From: Odontomyia ornata
Lineage: Eukaryota > Arthropoda > Insecta > Diptera > Stratiomyidae
Assembly: GCA_963969285.1 (NCBI GenBank)
Contig: OZ017739.1
Coordinates: 260,279,084 to 260,343,083 of the forward strand
Length of the DNA: 64,000 nucleotides
Direction of reading: 5' to 3'
In this document: piece by piece, positions 21,677-32,232 of the stretch
How positions within the stretch are numbered: the first letter of the stretch is position 1
Layout of the letters: the number at the start of each line of letters is the position of its first letter
The notes under the pieces: model-generated
The model's database searches: none
What the model saw: the letters and a program-made list of their open reading frames with translations, nothing else
Told to the model about the DNA's origin: nothing
Position numbers and translations under genes: made by a program

Positions 21677-23205
21677 TCAGATGCGTATGTGTCGGCCTTC
21701 CCGCATCGGTAACAGAAAAGCGTCGGCTCCGCTGGACATGCATAGAACCGATGCCCCGTTTGTCGGCAGTTCCAACAGACCGTCGGGCTGGTAATTGCTT
21801 CAAGGGAGGGTCTATCAATCATTGCTGGGTCCTTAAGCTCCTGTGGTGCTCCGCTCCTCGGTACTGGTACTGGATCAGCAAGTAGGTGGTCCGCTGCCAT
21901 CAACTCCGCGGTGTGATGATTTCGGGGATTTGGTCCCGTTATGCGAGGTTGTGGACGGAAGGTACCTCGCCGCTCATCCAATTGTTCTTGCTTACGGGCA
22001 TGGAGGCGCAATCCCTGTATGGTGTTGATGGGAAAATGCAGAAGGCTGTTCTGAAGATCCCAACGCATATTCTCTCTGATAATTTCTACCAGTTCGTCCT
22101 CGGGCATGGTTGTTCGCAAGCGAGTGCTCAATCTCACTATACTTGTGTAGTACTGGTCGAACGGTTCATGAGCGCCTTGTTTCCGTTTCTTTATCTGTTC
22201 CCTTAGTTCTCTCTCAGTGAAGCCATCATCAAATCGATTGCGGAAGGCTGCACTGAAAGAGTTCCAAGTGGGACGTGGCGTCGATTCCTTAAAACTCCAG
22301 TACCAGTCGGCAGCGTCACCGCAGAACAAAAGATGTGCATGCCGGAGGAAGGCCGAGAAATCACCTCCCAAGGTGCTGGATACTAACGCCTGAATCCGGA
22401 AAAGGAACCGGTCCGCTGATAACATATCGTTGAAACCCGTGAAGTTCAGGCACCAACTCTCCATGATACGAGGCGTTGGGTCTCGGAAAGGTGTCCATGC
22501 GTTCCCGGGGGGAATCGCATCCTCGATTGACCTGTTGAAAGGGACTGCCTCGGGGACTGGAGGTACCAACGGAGGTGCGGTGCTGTGTCGTGGTCTATAC
22601 TCGGGCGCTCTGGGATCCATTCCCGAGTTTCTTGGAGGTAGGGCGCATTGATCAGATGGTCGAGAGTGGGGCATAGCCACACTGGGATTGGGCTCCCAGC
22701 CAAGCGGAGTTCTCACGCGGCTGGGTGGTTGACTCATGGGGAGGTTCTGGAGCCTTCCCTCCAGGTTGCCAATCCTCTCAGACATATCCCGCATTAACGC
22801 CACGAGGGTGTCAATGGAGTGGGTGGAAGGCGCGGGTGTAACCTCGGACGCGACAACTGCAGCCGGAACTTCACTGCCTACGGCTCCTTGAAAGTCCATC
22901 AGTGATTGGGGTGGTTCGGCATCTGGAACCCCTTTCACCACTGCTCCACGCGTTGGGACGGGCGTTCCGAGGGGGACGTCTACGGCGGTCCGATCTATGG
23001 GTCGCCGGCATAGTGGGCAAAGTTCGGACGTGAGGAGGAGCTGTTGGACACAGGCACGGTGGAAAAGGCGTCCACACTCCAATCGCACGCTGTGTACGCC
23101 CTCCACTACGTCTTCGAAGCAGATCCCGCAGTTAGCTGGTTGGACCGTTTTGGATCTGGTCCAACGCTTATCTGGGGTCCGCTTCGTTTCTGTCGTGAAA
23201 AAAAA
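21610..23205 (-). CDS. gag: Gag with RING-like zinc domain, G copy 2
   Basis: Structural protein of the retrotransposon particle. The frame is open from 23238. Counting from there, a RING-like domain has Cys37, Cys40, Cys55, His60, Cys63, Cys74 and Cys77 with the spacing of a RING finger, but Arg57 sits where the fourth ligand (His) is expected. A Pro-rich linker follows, then a capsid domain (LNFTGFNDMLSADRFLFRI and the GDAADWYWSFK region, similar in style to Arc-type Ty3/gypsy capsids), a basic stretch, and two zinc knuckles, the second with Thr for His. No ATG precedes the RING; the first ATG is at about residue 114. A GTGAGT...T9CACGACAG stretch at the 5' end looks like a 49-bp intron, so the start may lie in an upstream exon. 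Confidence 0.85.
   Translation of the reverse strand, partial: FFFTTETKRTPDKRWTRSKTVQPANCGICFEDVVEGVHSVRLECGRLFHRACVQQLLLTSELCPLCRRPIDRTAVDVPLGTPVPTRGAVVKGVPDAEPPQSLMDFQGAVGSEVPAAVVASEVTPAPSTHSIDTLVALMRDMSERIGNLEGRLQNLPMSQPPSRVRTPLGWEPNPSVAMPHSRPSDQCALPPRNSGMDPRAPEYRPRHSTAPPLVPPVPEAVPFNRSIEDAIPPGNAWTPFRDPTPRIMESWCLNFTGFNDMLSADRFLFRIQALVSSTLGGDFSAFLRHAHLLFCGDAADWYWSFKESTPRPTWNSFSAAFRNRFDDGFTERELREQIKKRKQGAHEPFDQYYTSIVRLSTRLRTTMPEDELVEIIRENMRWDLQNSLLHFPINTIQGLRLHARKQEQLDERRGTFRPQPRITGPNPRNHHTAELMAADHLLADPVPVPRSGAPQELKDPAMIDRPSLEAITSPTVCWNCRQTGHRFYACPAEPTLFCYRCGKADTYASDCANCKLRKNLPASAATTRWHS
21649..21655 (-). promoter_or_regulatory. Minus-one frameshift heptamer A-AAA-AAC, G copy 2
   Basis: Minus strand CGA AAA AAC TTG in the gag frame becomes AAA AAA CTT GCC in pol. 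It lies inside the gag-pol overlap. Confidence 0.85.
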
Positions 23206-23238
23206 ATCAAACAAAGGAGAGCGGAAGTTACAACTCAC
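23190..23238 (-). other. Candidate 49-bp leader intron of gag, G copy 2
   Basis: Minus strand: consensus-like donor C|GTGAGT, a T-rich tract and acceptor CACGACAG, just before the RING-coding frame. The T run is 9 in copies 2 and 4 and 8 in copies 1 and 3, a change more easily tolerated if the stretch is spliced out. Inference only. Confidence 0.4.
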
Positions 23239-23376
23239 GTGAAGCGACTGCTAGTGTGTATGACACAACTCCACTGCTCCTGTTTGTGAGGCTCGAGTAC
23301 CAGAGTACCTTACATCCTCCGTAAAGGACCAACTCGTCAGAAGACGCGAATCGTTTATCCCCTTAGGATGTTTTGG

Positions 23377-23394
23377 GCCCCACGTTGGGCGTCA
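23377..23394 (-). promoter_or_regulatory. tRNA-Lys primer binding site, one mismatch, G copy 2
   Basis: Same position as in copy 1; the third base after TG differs (TGACGCCC rather than TGGCGCCC on the minus strand). Confidence 0.75.
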
Positions 23395-23396
23395 TT

Positions 23397-23600
23397 TGTA
23401 ATGATTTTTATGTTTATTTGCGAACGCGGAACCGACCTCTCATCGGTTCTAGACGTTAAGTCTGAGCAGTGCCAACGGATGGTACCAACCGGTCAACCAA
23501 TCCGTGCACCGTAACCCATTCACGCGGTGGCTGCTTGTCGGCCAGCTAGATCGGAGAGGATTTCGGTCGCGGGTCTCCGAATGGGTTACGCTCATTTACA
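23397..23600 (-). mobile_element. 5' LTR of G copy 2
   Basis: 204 bp, TGTAAATGAG to TCATTACA on the minus strand, as in copy 1. Confidence 0.75.
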
Positions 23601-23831
23601 ATATTCAGCCACCTGTACACGCCCGTTTTCAAACACGTTACAAAAACAAAACCATACGGAGAGGAAACCTATTCTACGTTACTCCGTATTTCTTCATTAA
23701 CCAGTCAAAAGTACAAAATCTAATTTTTATTTCGCGTTCCTGAATTTCCGACGCGGTACCGCAAAGTACACTACGTTAACTCAACCCGACGAAAGCTACG
23801 TTAAAGAAAAATGAAAAACAACTAAGGTACC
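23601..23831 (+). pseudogene. Errantivirus env remnant next to G copy 2
   Basis: The first 231 bases of the E block, cut off at GGTACC where copies 1 and 3 continue into env. The new partner starts GCGTACC, so the join sits in a GTACC microhomology. Confidence 0.7.
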
Positions 23832-25514
23832 GCGTACCACGCGCAACGCGAAACCGACTTCAGCGGATTTTCTCAAACCCTACCCTCGCGACGGCATACT
23901 TACCCTGCACCTCACTTCCCGCTGAAAAGCAGAACTACTGGAAAGGAAAGTCGTGTTTTAATTAGCAATTCATATTATATAAATGTTTATTCATTTTCGA
24001 CATTTTGAACTTTCAATATTTTAAATTTGATAAAATCAGGATTTCATTTTAAATATTATTAGCTTCCAATTAAAAACAAAACTTCTTTAATTTAAAAAAA
24101 TATGCAACGCAAAAGAAAATCATGGAAATATATACATTGGATACTGATCCTTATCGGACTTGATTTTAGCTGTCTCATTATTAATTTTAAACTATTTTGT
24201 ATGAGTTCTTCTCTAAATGTTACACTTATGTCGTTTAATACAAGCGTGAATTCTTATCAAGAGGGTTATATAGGTTATACTCTATGAATTTTTAGCTTGT
24301 TCATCTATCCCTAAGTTTTTGTTTTACTCTAGGTGCTTATTTTAAATGGGTTTACAATTTTTGTGACAAAACGATCACGTCCGGCGATTTTGAACTTATT
24401 TCATAAAAATATTTCCACTTTTATATCTATGCATATCCTGTAAACTACTCTAATTAGATATCCTATTTAGTCAGAATCTGTAGGAGAATGTCCTGCAATT
24501 TATCATTCGGGTTTACAATCAGGTTTAATGGTTGTGGAAATACGGGTAATATCCATTTACTAATCGTTGTTCGAATTCTTTGAAATTGATTTTCTTCTTA
24601 GTAATTCAAAGCATGGAGCATATGGAACTAATGTAAAATAACTAAGCTATAGTGAAGTAAACTTCGATAGTGCACGATCGTGTTGTGGTGGACTAATTTC
24701 AATTATATATAACGAGAGAAAAAATCAATTTAAAAAAAAGCTTAAACATGAGAACAGTAAAAGGCGACTAAGTATTAATTTCAAAAAAAAATCCAGTAAA
24801 CACCAAAATATCATTTAATTAAAAAAAAGTTTGCTATCATTTACTTTATGGTACATCTAATTTCCTCATGTTTTTTCGATTTCACTCTATTATTCGATTC
24901 AAATATTTCATCTTCAAATTCACTTGATTTCATAAAAAAAGTTAATAAATCGGTACATTTCTTTTCAGCATTATCTCTAATTATTTAAAGCACACAGTTA
25001 AGGTGAAAGAGACTTGTAGAAACAAATAAAGCTTCTTATTCTTAGCTGAAATTGTTGCGGCATCTATGATACCCAGAGATGATTTGAATCTTAAGTTAAG
25101 GGCGTAACGAGCACATGGAATGTTTAAAGGCATTTATTTATAAAAGCTTGGTTAATAACTGAAAAGCCGGCGTAATAGTCGACATACTGGACAGTTTATG
25201 TGTAACCTGTACAATATTTATATATATAAAAAAACGGATTATGGACCCTCTTTATTCCAGTGGAATTATTTAGGAAATTTACATGGAAAGAAATTTTAGC
25301 TAGATTACTCTAATTTTAACTGTATTTTAAAATACGTCTGAATATATCTGCGAATGAACTGTAGCATTTTTGCTATTCATTCGTTGGTAAGAGAACTAAA
25401 TTAAATGCTTTTCTATTGATCACAGCATGAGATAACGTTTATGATATAGATTCCAACACAAATCTTGTGCCAATTTACATTGGTCTTGGATAAGAAACGA
25501 GTAATCTTAAACCT
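23832..25514. other. Y block, copy 1 (AT-rich, non-coding)
   Basis: No gene recognised. Very AT-rich with only short spurious frames. This copy keeps the empty target site (GTTGTGGA once) for the transposon found in the second Y. Confidence 0.6.
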
Positions 25515-26429
25515 AGTCTTAACACTGGTGTAACTACCTTCGTGCTATATCGCGGCGTTTTAGAACATCGAATATAACTTCCGATGCATCCTGGTTATCA
25601 CTGTTATGCGAAGCTTCTGAAGCGGAGTTATTTAAGTCATTTGAATCCACAATATACTTGGAGCAGTATTGTTGCGAAATTTTACACTTGTTGATACACT
25701 GTTCGAAGCTGATTCGTTGTTTATGGTAAATACTTCTTCATTCTTCAATCGTGAATAAACTGCATATTTATGAGCAACATGGCAGCAAATACCGCCTAGG
25801 CAAAGTGTTAAGCCTAAAATATTGACTGTGCTTAACTGATCACCAACTACTTCTACGGCAAGTACGAGTTGGCATATATCCTTAAATATTCCACTTATCG
25901 AAAGTGTTAAACTTGATGTGTGCGACAGAACCATGAATTCGCTTATTTCCATAAGAAATGCTATTATTGCTCCGACCGTTATTTTCATGAATATTAGGGA
26001 GAAGTCTTTAAATGGTACTGCATTTAAATTTTCGTACGAAATTACTCGCGAGATTGTATGCAAACCATATCTCGCTCCAGGACTTATTCCGTTACCTCAA
26101 TGATGTGGGCACTGTCGATATTTCCTCATAACACTTACTTGGTACCTTCCAACAGTTGTCGCTGCCTTTGGGGGCTCAACCGGGATATCCTCCTGAGTGG
26201 CGGCCGCTACTTCCCATCCATGCAGCTTGCGACGATGGCGACTGTGGTGGATGCATTTGTTTAGATTATATAGTTGAATCGAACTGAACATCATACCTTT
26301 GTGTTTCAGTTGGGAAGCGAAGAATTTAACATTTTGCAAATTCGTGAACTTCGTTCCTTGCGTAAATGAATGCGCAATGAAATATTTTGAAAAAGATAGA
26401 TTTATCAATCCGCTCTAACACAACACTAG
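25515..26429 (-). pseudogene. SLC35C2: SLC35C2 terminal exon fragment, copy 3
   Basis: Like copy 1 it retains FKDICQLV, but a 4-bp deletion near 25652 shifts the frame after TAPSI, so the acidic tail is lost and translation ends at 25632. A clear pseudogene copy. Confidence 0.8.
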
Positions 26430-26741
26430 TGGACTATATTCAACTTGTCGGAAACACGACCACGTTAGTCAAGAGAAACGATAAGGGTGGCTTATAACTA
26501 AAACAATTTATTTTAAATAAAAGCGACTGTTACAGAGATGCGGTACAATACAATGCACGAACGCTTAGGTAGAACTCACTCACAACCACACTCTGCCGCC
26601 ATGTGGCTGTCAATTTCCTTTTGACATCCAACGACAAAATTGACGTGGGATGTGCAACTGTCACAACCGACACGAGATGCCAAGCCACTCGGTGGCAAGG
26701 TGTGTTAGTGAGTCGCCAGCGGCGTCACAAGATTCATTACA
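26430..26741 (-). mobile_element. 312-bp BEL-type LTR, copy 3
   Basis: Same block as 6344-6655, abutting G copy 3. Confidence 0.65.
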
Positions 26742-26824
26742 GGGCAGTGTCCACGATGCCTACTAGGCATGGGGAGACTGAAGGAAACGCTGCTTGGCCC
26801 TAAAATGTCTTTTTCTCTTCTCTC

Positions 26825-27771
26825 TCAGCGTCGTAGGTCTTTGGCATGGTAGACTCCCAGCTCCCTTCCGGACATGTACGCAATGAGATACCGCGTGGGA
26901 CTTAAAACTTGTAAGACTCGACACTTCACGAACTTCTTGTCTAGCTTGGCAGTGTAGTGCCGACCTGCTTCACTTTGTCTAAAATTCCGTCGGTAGATTT
27001 CGTCACCTGCCTTGAAGCCAGAAGGACGGGATCGCAGATTGTACCACTCCTCCCCCACCCGTCTACTGTCTTCAATCCTCTCCCGGATTTGTTCTCGTAG
27101 AATTTGGAGTTTCTCATGAGACTCCAGCACCACTATTGGGTCTTCCAACCCTTTCAACTGTCGCAATAGCCGGTACGAGGTTCCGTGGCAAATCATATGC
27201 TGGCCGAACACGGCAAAGTATGGGGAGATGCCTGTGGTGGAGTGGTAAGATGAACGCAGGGCACAGGTAATGGCGGAAATCCTGCGGTCCCAATCCTTCT
27301 GATCCGGTTGGACGTAGGCCCGAATGGCGGCTATAAGGGTGCGGTTCAATCGCTCGGACGCATTGGCTTGCGGAGAATAAACGGCAGTCCGCTGATGCGT
27401 AATGCCATACTTCTCCATTAATTCTCGGAATCTAGACGAGGTGAACTGAACTCCGTTGTCGGAGACCAGCTTCTCCGGTACTCCAAATATATGGAAACGC
27501 GATTTTCCAGAAAACTGACTATGGGGCCGGTGTGCAGGTTTCGAAGAGGTTCCACCATCGGAAATTTGGACAAGTTGTCTAGGACCACGACAGCTCCCGT
27601 GTATCCCGAAGTCGAGCAAGGGTACGGACCGATGAGATCTATATACAGGCGCTGGAACACCCGCTCCGGTAGTTCGAATTTTCCCATCGGGGGCCGATGA
27701 ACAGAATTGGGCGCTTTCGTGCATTTGCACAGCTCACAAGCGTTTACGTACTTTTTCACTTGCTGCGCCAT
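26825..27771 (-). pseudogene. pol: Integrase region, G copy 3, frameshifted
   Basis: The frame starting with the ATG at 27771 covers the zinc-finger CELCKC and the first catalytic Asp, then breaks near 27497 (GGAAACGCG instead of GGAAAACGC). The rest of the core, with VSDNGVQ and SERLNRT, continues in another frame to 26825. Confidence 0.85.
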
Positions 27772-29349
27772 CTACGGCCAAAAGAAGTAAGTCTTCAGCC
27801 GCCGAAGCGTACGACCATAACCGCCGTGTGCACTCAATGGGTGGTCATGAGCCCGCTTAATCAATTCGCATGTCAGTTCTTCGGGCACCCATAACTTCCA
27901 CTGTTCCTCTTCTTGAATGGGGTCTCCGGAGGCGTGTTTCGTCCGCTTGCATATAAATCCCTCCGTCACCCGTAGTTCTGGCAGCTGTAGCAACTGGTTC
28001 TGAATCGTATTCAGCAGCGGGGTATAACATGCTGACTTGAAGGCGGAAGGGTCCAAGTCGATCCATAGGGGGCTGTCGTCCTCCTGGGCCAACTCGGCTC
28101 CTTCAGGGGCGAACATCCTTGATAGTGTGTCCGGTACCACGTGCTGACTTCCTTTGCGGTGTCTTATCGTGAAGTCAAACGCCTGTAATTTCAAGGCCCA
28201 TCTGGCCAAGCGGCCGTGGAGATCAGTTTGGCTCATCAGCCATTTCAGTGACGCATGATCAGTGACGATTTCAAAAGGATGTCCTTCTACATATGCTCGA
28301 AAACGTTTCACTGCCAGCACAGCCGCCAGGCATTCCTGCTCCGAGACCGTGTAGTTCCGCTGGGCCTGGTTCAGCTTGTGGGACATGAAGGCTATAGGTC
28401 TTTCCTCGCCGTCTTGCGCAACCTGGACTAAGACTGCTCCCACCCCATGTTGACTCGCATCACAATGGATTGAGAACGGTTTGTCAAAGTCCGGGCTGTG
28501 CAGTACGGGGGCTGTAGTCAGACTCTTCTTTAGCTCTTCAAAGGCTCGCAAGCTGGGCTCTTCCCAGACGAATTTACGTCCCTTACGCAGCATGTCGGTC
28601 AAAGGAGTGGTAATGGTGGCATAGTCACGTACAAAACGCTGGTACCATCCGCATAAGCCTAGGAATCGGCGTAACTGCTTGGTGGTCTTGGGTAAGGGAA
28701 AAACGTCAATCGCTTGAGTCTTGTCCGGGTCGGTTTTGATATTGCCATGCCCAATGATGTGACCTAGATACTTCACCTCCGTCATCACGAACTGACTCTT
28801 CTGTATGTTGATTGTTAACCCTGCCCTCCGGATGTGTAGCGCCACCTCCTGAAGCAGGTCGATGTGTTCGTTAAAGGTCTCGGTTATAAGCAACAGATCG
28901 TCCAAGTACACGAAAACTTGGTGCCGTAAATGAGGTGGTATCACCTTATCCATAAGGCGCGTCATTGTTTGAGGGGCATTGCACAATCCGAATGGCATGG
29001 TCACGAATTGATACAGGGGCCGACCTGGGACTGTGAAGGCTGTTTTCTTCTTTGAGCCAGGGTCTAAAGGAATTTGCCAGAAGGCGTCCTTGAGGTCTAA
29101 GCTCGTGATGAAGTGGGCTTTAGGCAACCGACTCAAAATGCCTTCAATCAACGGTAGAGGGTATGCGTCCTTGACAGTGACGGCGTTCAAGCGTCTGGCA
29201 TCTAAGCATAGCCGGACCTTGTTCGGCTTGACAACTAAGGTGACCGGGGAAGCCCACGCGCTCTGTGATTCTTCGATCACGCCTAATGCTAGCATTCGAT
29301 CCACTTCGGCATATAACAACTTTTCCTTCGCCGGAGATATGGCAAAATG
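27772..29349 (-). pseudogene. pol: RT-RNase H region, G copy 3
   Basis: YLDD reverse transcriptase and RNase H intact in frame, preceded by the TAG at 29352-29350 also present in copy 1, and followed by the shared TAG before integrase. Confidence 0.9.
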
Positions 29350-29352
29350 TCT

Positions 29353-30309
29353 CTATTTTATGGGTTTTGCATCCCCCACATCTATAGTGTGTAACACCAG
29401 CGCAGTCCGCCCGAGACCTTCCTTCTCATGCGATGGAAAAGCCGATATAGCCGAGTCAAGTCTCAACTGCTGATTCACATCCAGTGTATGTCGTAATAAG
29501 TGATTGGTTTGAGTTTGGTCCGGAACTGTGGTGACGGACTCCAGGGTCGTGCCGGAAAATAGTGCCGGGGCCAAGTTAAATTTTCGAACGAAATCCACTC
29601 CTAGATAAAGATTCTGGGTTAATTGAGGTATGATGTAAAATTCCAGAGGTTTAGTTACTCCCTTAAAGGTAACATCCGTCGTAATTTTTCCCACTACAGA
29701 GTGACGAGTTCCGTCCGCCGTGCTTAACCAGGTGGTAAAATGGTGAATTTGGTCCGAGTGCATTGCCAGTAACCCCCCTGCAAAATCGGCTGATATGCAA
29801 TTCACACTGGCTCCCGTATCGACTAAACCTGACACTCGTTTTTGCAGGAGGTGTACTGACGCATATGGTCCAACGTCATCCCTCAATAATTCGTCTAAGT
29901 GTATGTCCTTCAGCACCTTCCTCGACTGCCTGACTCTTCTCCAGAAGCTCCGCATCCGACGCGTGGCTCGCTTTCTTCGCGGTGGGACAGTTGTAGCCAA
30001 CTCCTCATGGAAGATGTGCTGTCGAGTAGCCAAATAATTCCGCAGCCTGACGTGGAAAGGTTTGACATGCCAAGGAACTTTCGCCTCGCTATCATTTCCC
30101 TACGCGTTGGCCTCGACAAAGGATGGCGTCGGTTGTGGAACTTCGGGAGAACTGTGTTTGGCGGTGCGAGTCAGCAGAATTGGAGACATGTCGGGGGCTT
30201 GGTCATAGCTAGTGATGGGGTCAGGATTGGTTCGTCCGGGGTTTAGGAGTGCCAACGGGTGGTCGCGGCACTCGGTGGCAAGTTTTTTCGCAGTTTGCAA
30301 TTTGCGCAA
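29353..30309 (-). pseudogene. pol: Protease region of pol, G copy 3
   Basis: Carries the DTGAS protease motif. A CAG to TAG change at 30099-30097 separates the first 69 codons from the rest. Confidence 0.85.
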
Positions 30310-31800
30310 TCAGATGCGTATGTGTCGGCCTTCCCGCATCGGTAACAGAAAAGCGTCGGCTCCGCTGGACATGCATAGAACCAATGCCCCGTTTGTCGGC
30401 AGTTCCAACAGACCGTCGGGCTGGTAATTGCTTCAAGGGAGGGTCTATCAATCATTGCTGGGTCCTCAAGCTCCTGTGGTGCTCCGCTCCTCGGTACTGG
30501 TACTGGATCAGCAAGTAGGTGGTCCGCTGCCATCAACTCCGCGGTGTGATGATTTCGGGGATTTGGTCCCGTTATGCGAGGTTGTGGACGGAAGGTACCT
30601 CGCCGCTCATCCAATTGTTCTTGCCTACGGGCATGGAGACGCAATTCCTGTATGGTGTTGATGGGAAAATGCAGAAGGCTGTTCTGAAGATCCCAACGCA
30701 TATTCTCTCTGATAATTTCTACCAGTTCGTCCTCGGGCATGGTTGTTCGCAAGCGAGTGCTCAATCTCACTATACTTGTGTAGTACTGGTCGAACGGTTC
30801 ATGAGCGCCTTGTTTCCGTTTCTTTATCTGTTCCCTTAGTTCTCTCTCAGTGAAGCCATCATCAAATCGATTGCGGAAGGCTGCACTGAAAGAGTTCCAA
30901 GTGGGACGTGGCGTCGATTCCTTAAAACTCCAGTACCAGTCGGCAGCGTCACCGCAGAACAAAAGATGTGCATGCCGGAGGAAGGCCGAGAAATCACCTC
31001 CCAAGGTGCTGGATACTAACGCCTGAATCCGGAAAAGGAACCGGTCCGCTGATAACATATCGTTGAAACCCGTGAAGTTCAGGCACCAACTCTCCATGAT
31101 ACGAGGCGTTGGGTCTCGGAAAGGTGTCCATGCGTTCCCGGGGGGAATCGCATCCTCGATTGACCTGTTGAAAGGGACTGCCTCGGGGACTGGAGGTACC
31201 AACGGAGGTGCGGTGCTGTGTCGTGGTCTATACTCGGGCGCTCTGGGATCCATTCCCGAGTTTCTTGGAGGTAGGGCGCATTGATCAGATGGTCGAGAGT
31301 GGGGCATAGCCACACTGGGATTGGGCTCCCAGCCAAGCGGAGTTCTCACGCGGCTGGGTGGTTGACTCATGGGGAGGTTCTGGAGCCTTCCCTCCAGGTT
31401 GCCAATCCTCTCAGACATATCCCGCATTAACGCCACGAGGGTGTCAATGGAGTGGGTGGAAGGCGCGGGTGTAACCTCGGACGCGACAACTGCAGCCGGA
31501 ACTTCACTGCCTACGGCTCCTTGAAAGTCCATCAGTGATTGGGGTGGTTCGGCATCTGGAACCCCTTTCACCACTGCTCCACGCGTTGGGACGGGCGTTC
31601 CGAGGGGGACGTCTACGGCGGTCCGATCTATGGGTCGCCGGCATAGTGGGCAAAGTTCGGACGTGAGGAGGAGCTGTTGGACACAGGCACGGTGGAAAAG
31701 GCGTCCACACTCCAATCGCACGCTGTGTACGCCCTCCACTACGTCTTCGAAGCAGATCCCGCAGTTAGCTGGTTGGACCGTTTTGGATCTGGTCCAACGC
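30243..31800 (-). CDS. gag: Gag with RING-like zinc domain, G copy 3
   Basis: RING-like segment, capsid and zinc knuckles are in one frame, as in copy 2, confirming that the fusion is not an artefact of a single copy. The candidate intron's T run is one shorter than in copy 2, so the frame does not stay open through it. Confidence 0.8.
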
Positions 31801-32008
31801 TTATCTGGGGTCCGCTTCGTTTCTGTCGTGAAAAAAAATCAAACAAAGGAGAGCGGAAGTTACAACTCACGTAAAGCGACTGCTAGTGTGTATCACACAA
31901 CTCCACTGCTCCTGTTTGTGAGGCTCGAGTACCAGAGTACCTTACATCCTCCGTAAAGGACCAACTCGTCAGAAGACGCGAATCGTTTATCCCCTTAGGA
32001 TATTTTGG

Positions 32009-32026
32009 GCCCCACGTTGGGCGCCA
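32009..32026 (-). promoter_or_regulatory. tRNA-Lys primer binding site, G copy 3
   Basis: Perfect 18-base match as in copy 1. Confidence 0.8.
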
Positions 32027-32028
32027 TT

Positions 32029-32232
32029 TGTAATGATTTTTATGTTTATTTGCGAACGCGGAACCGACCTCTTATCGGTTCTAGACGTTAAGTCTGAGTA
32101 GTGCCAACGGATGGTACTAACCGGTCAACCAATCCGTGCACCGTAACCCATTCACGCAGTGGCTGCTTGTCGGCCAGCTAGATCGGAGAGGATTTCGGTC
32201 GCGGGTCTCCGAATGGGTTACGCTCATTTACA
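32029..32232 (-). mobile_element. 5' LTR of G copy 3
   Basis: 204 bp, same ends as copy 1. Confidence 0.75.

Larger units (their letters stand above)
18108..23600 (-). mobile_element. Ty3/gypsy element G, copy 2 (most intact)
   Basis: Best-preserved of the four G copies: gag (with RING) and pol are each one long frame. The only coding lesion I see is the TAG inside the integrase zinc finger, shared by all copies. The primer site has one mismatch. The element lacks a 3' LTR of its own. Confidence 0.9.
26742..32232 (-). mobile_element. Ty3/gypsy element G, copy 3
   Basis: Same lineage as copy 1 (shares the TAG before the RT region) but the most damaged: an extra TAG in the protease leader at 30099-30097, a frame break in integrase near 27497, and the shared zinc-finger TAG. 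The primer site is a perfect match. Confidence 0.9.
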
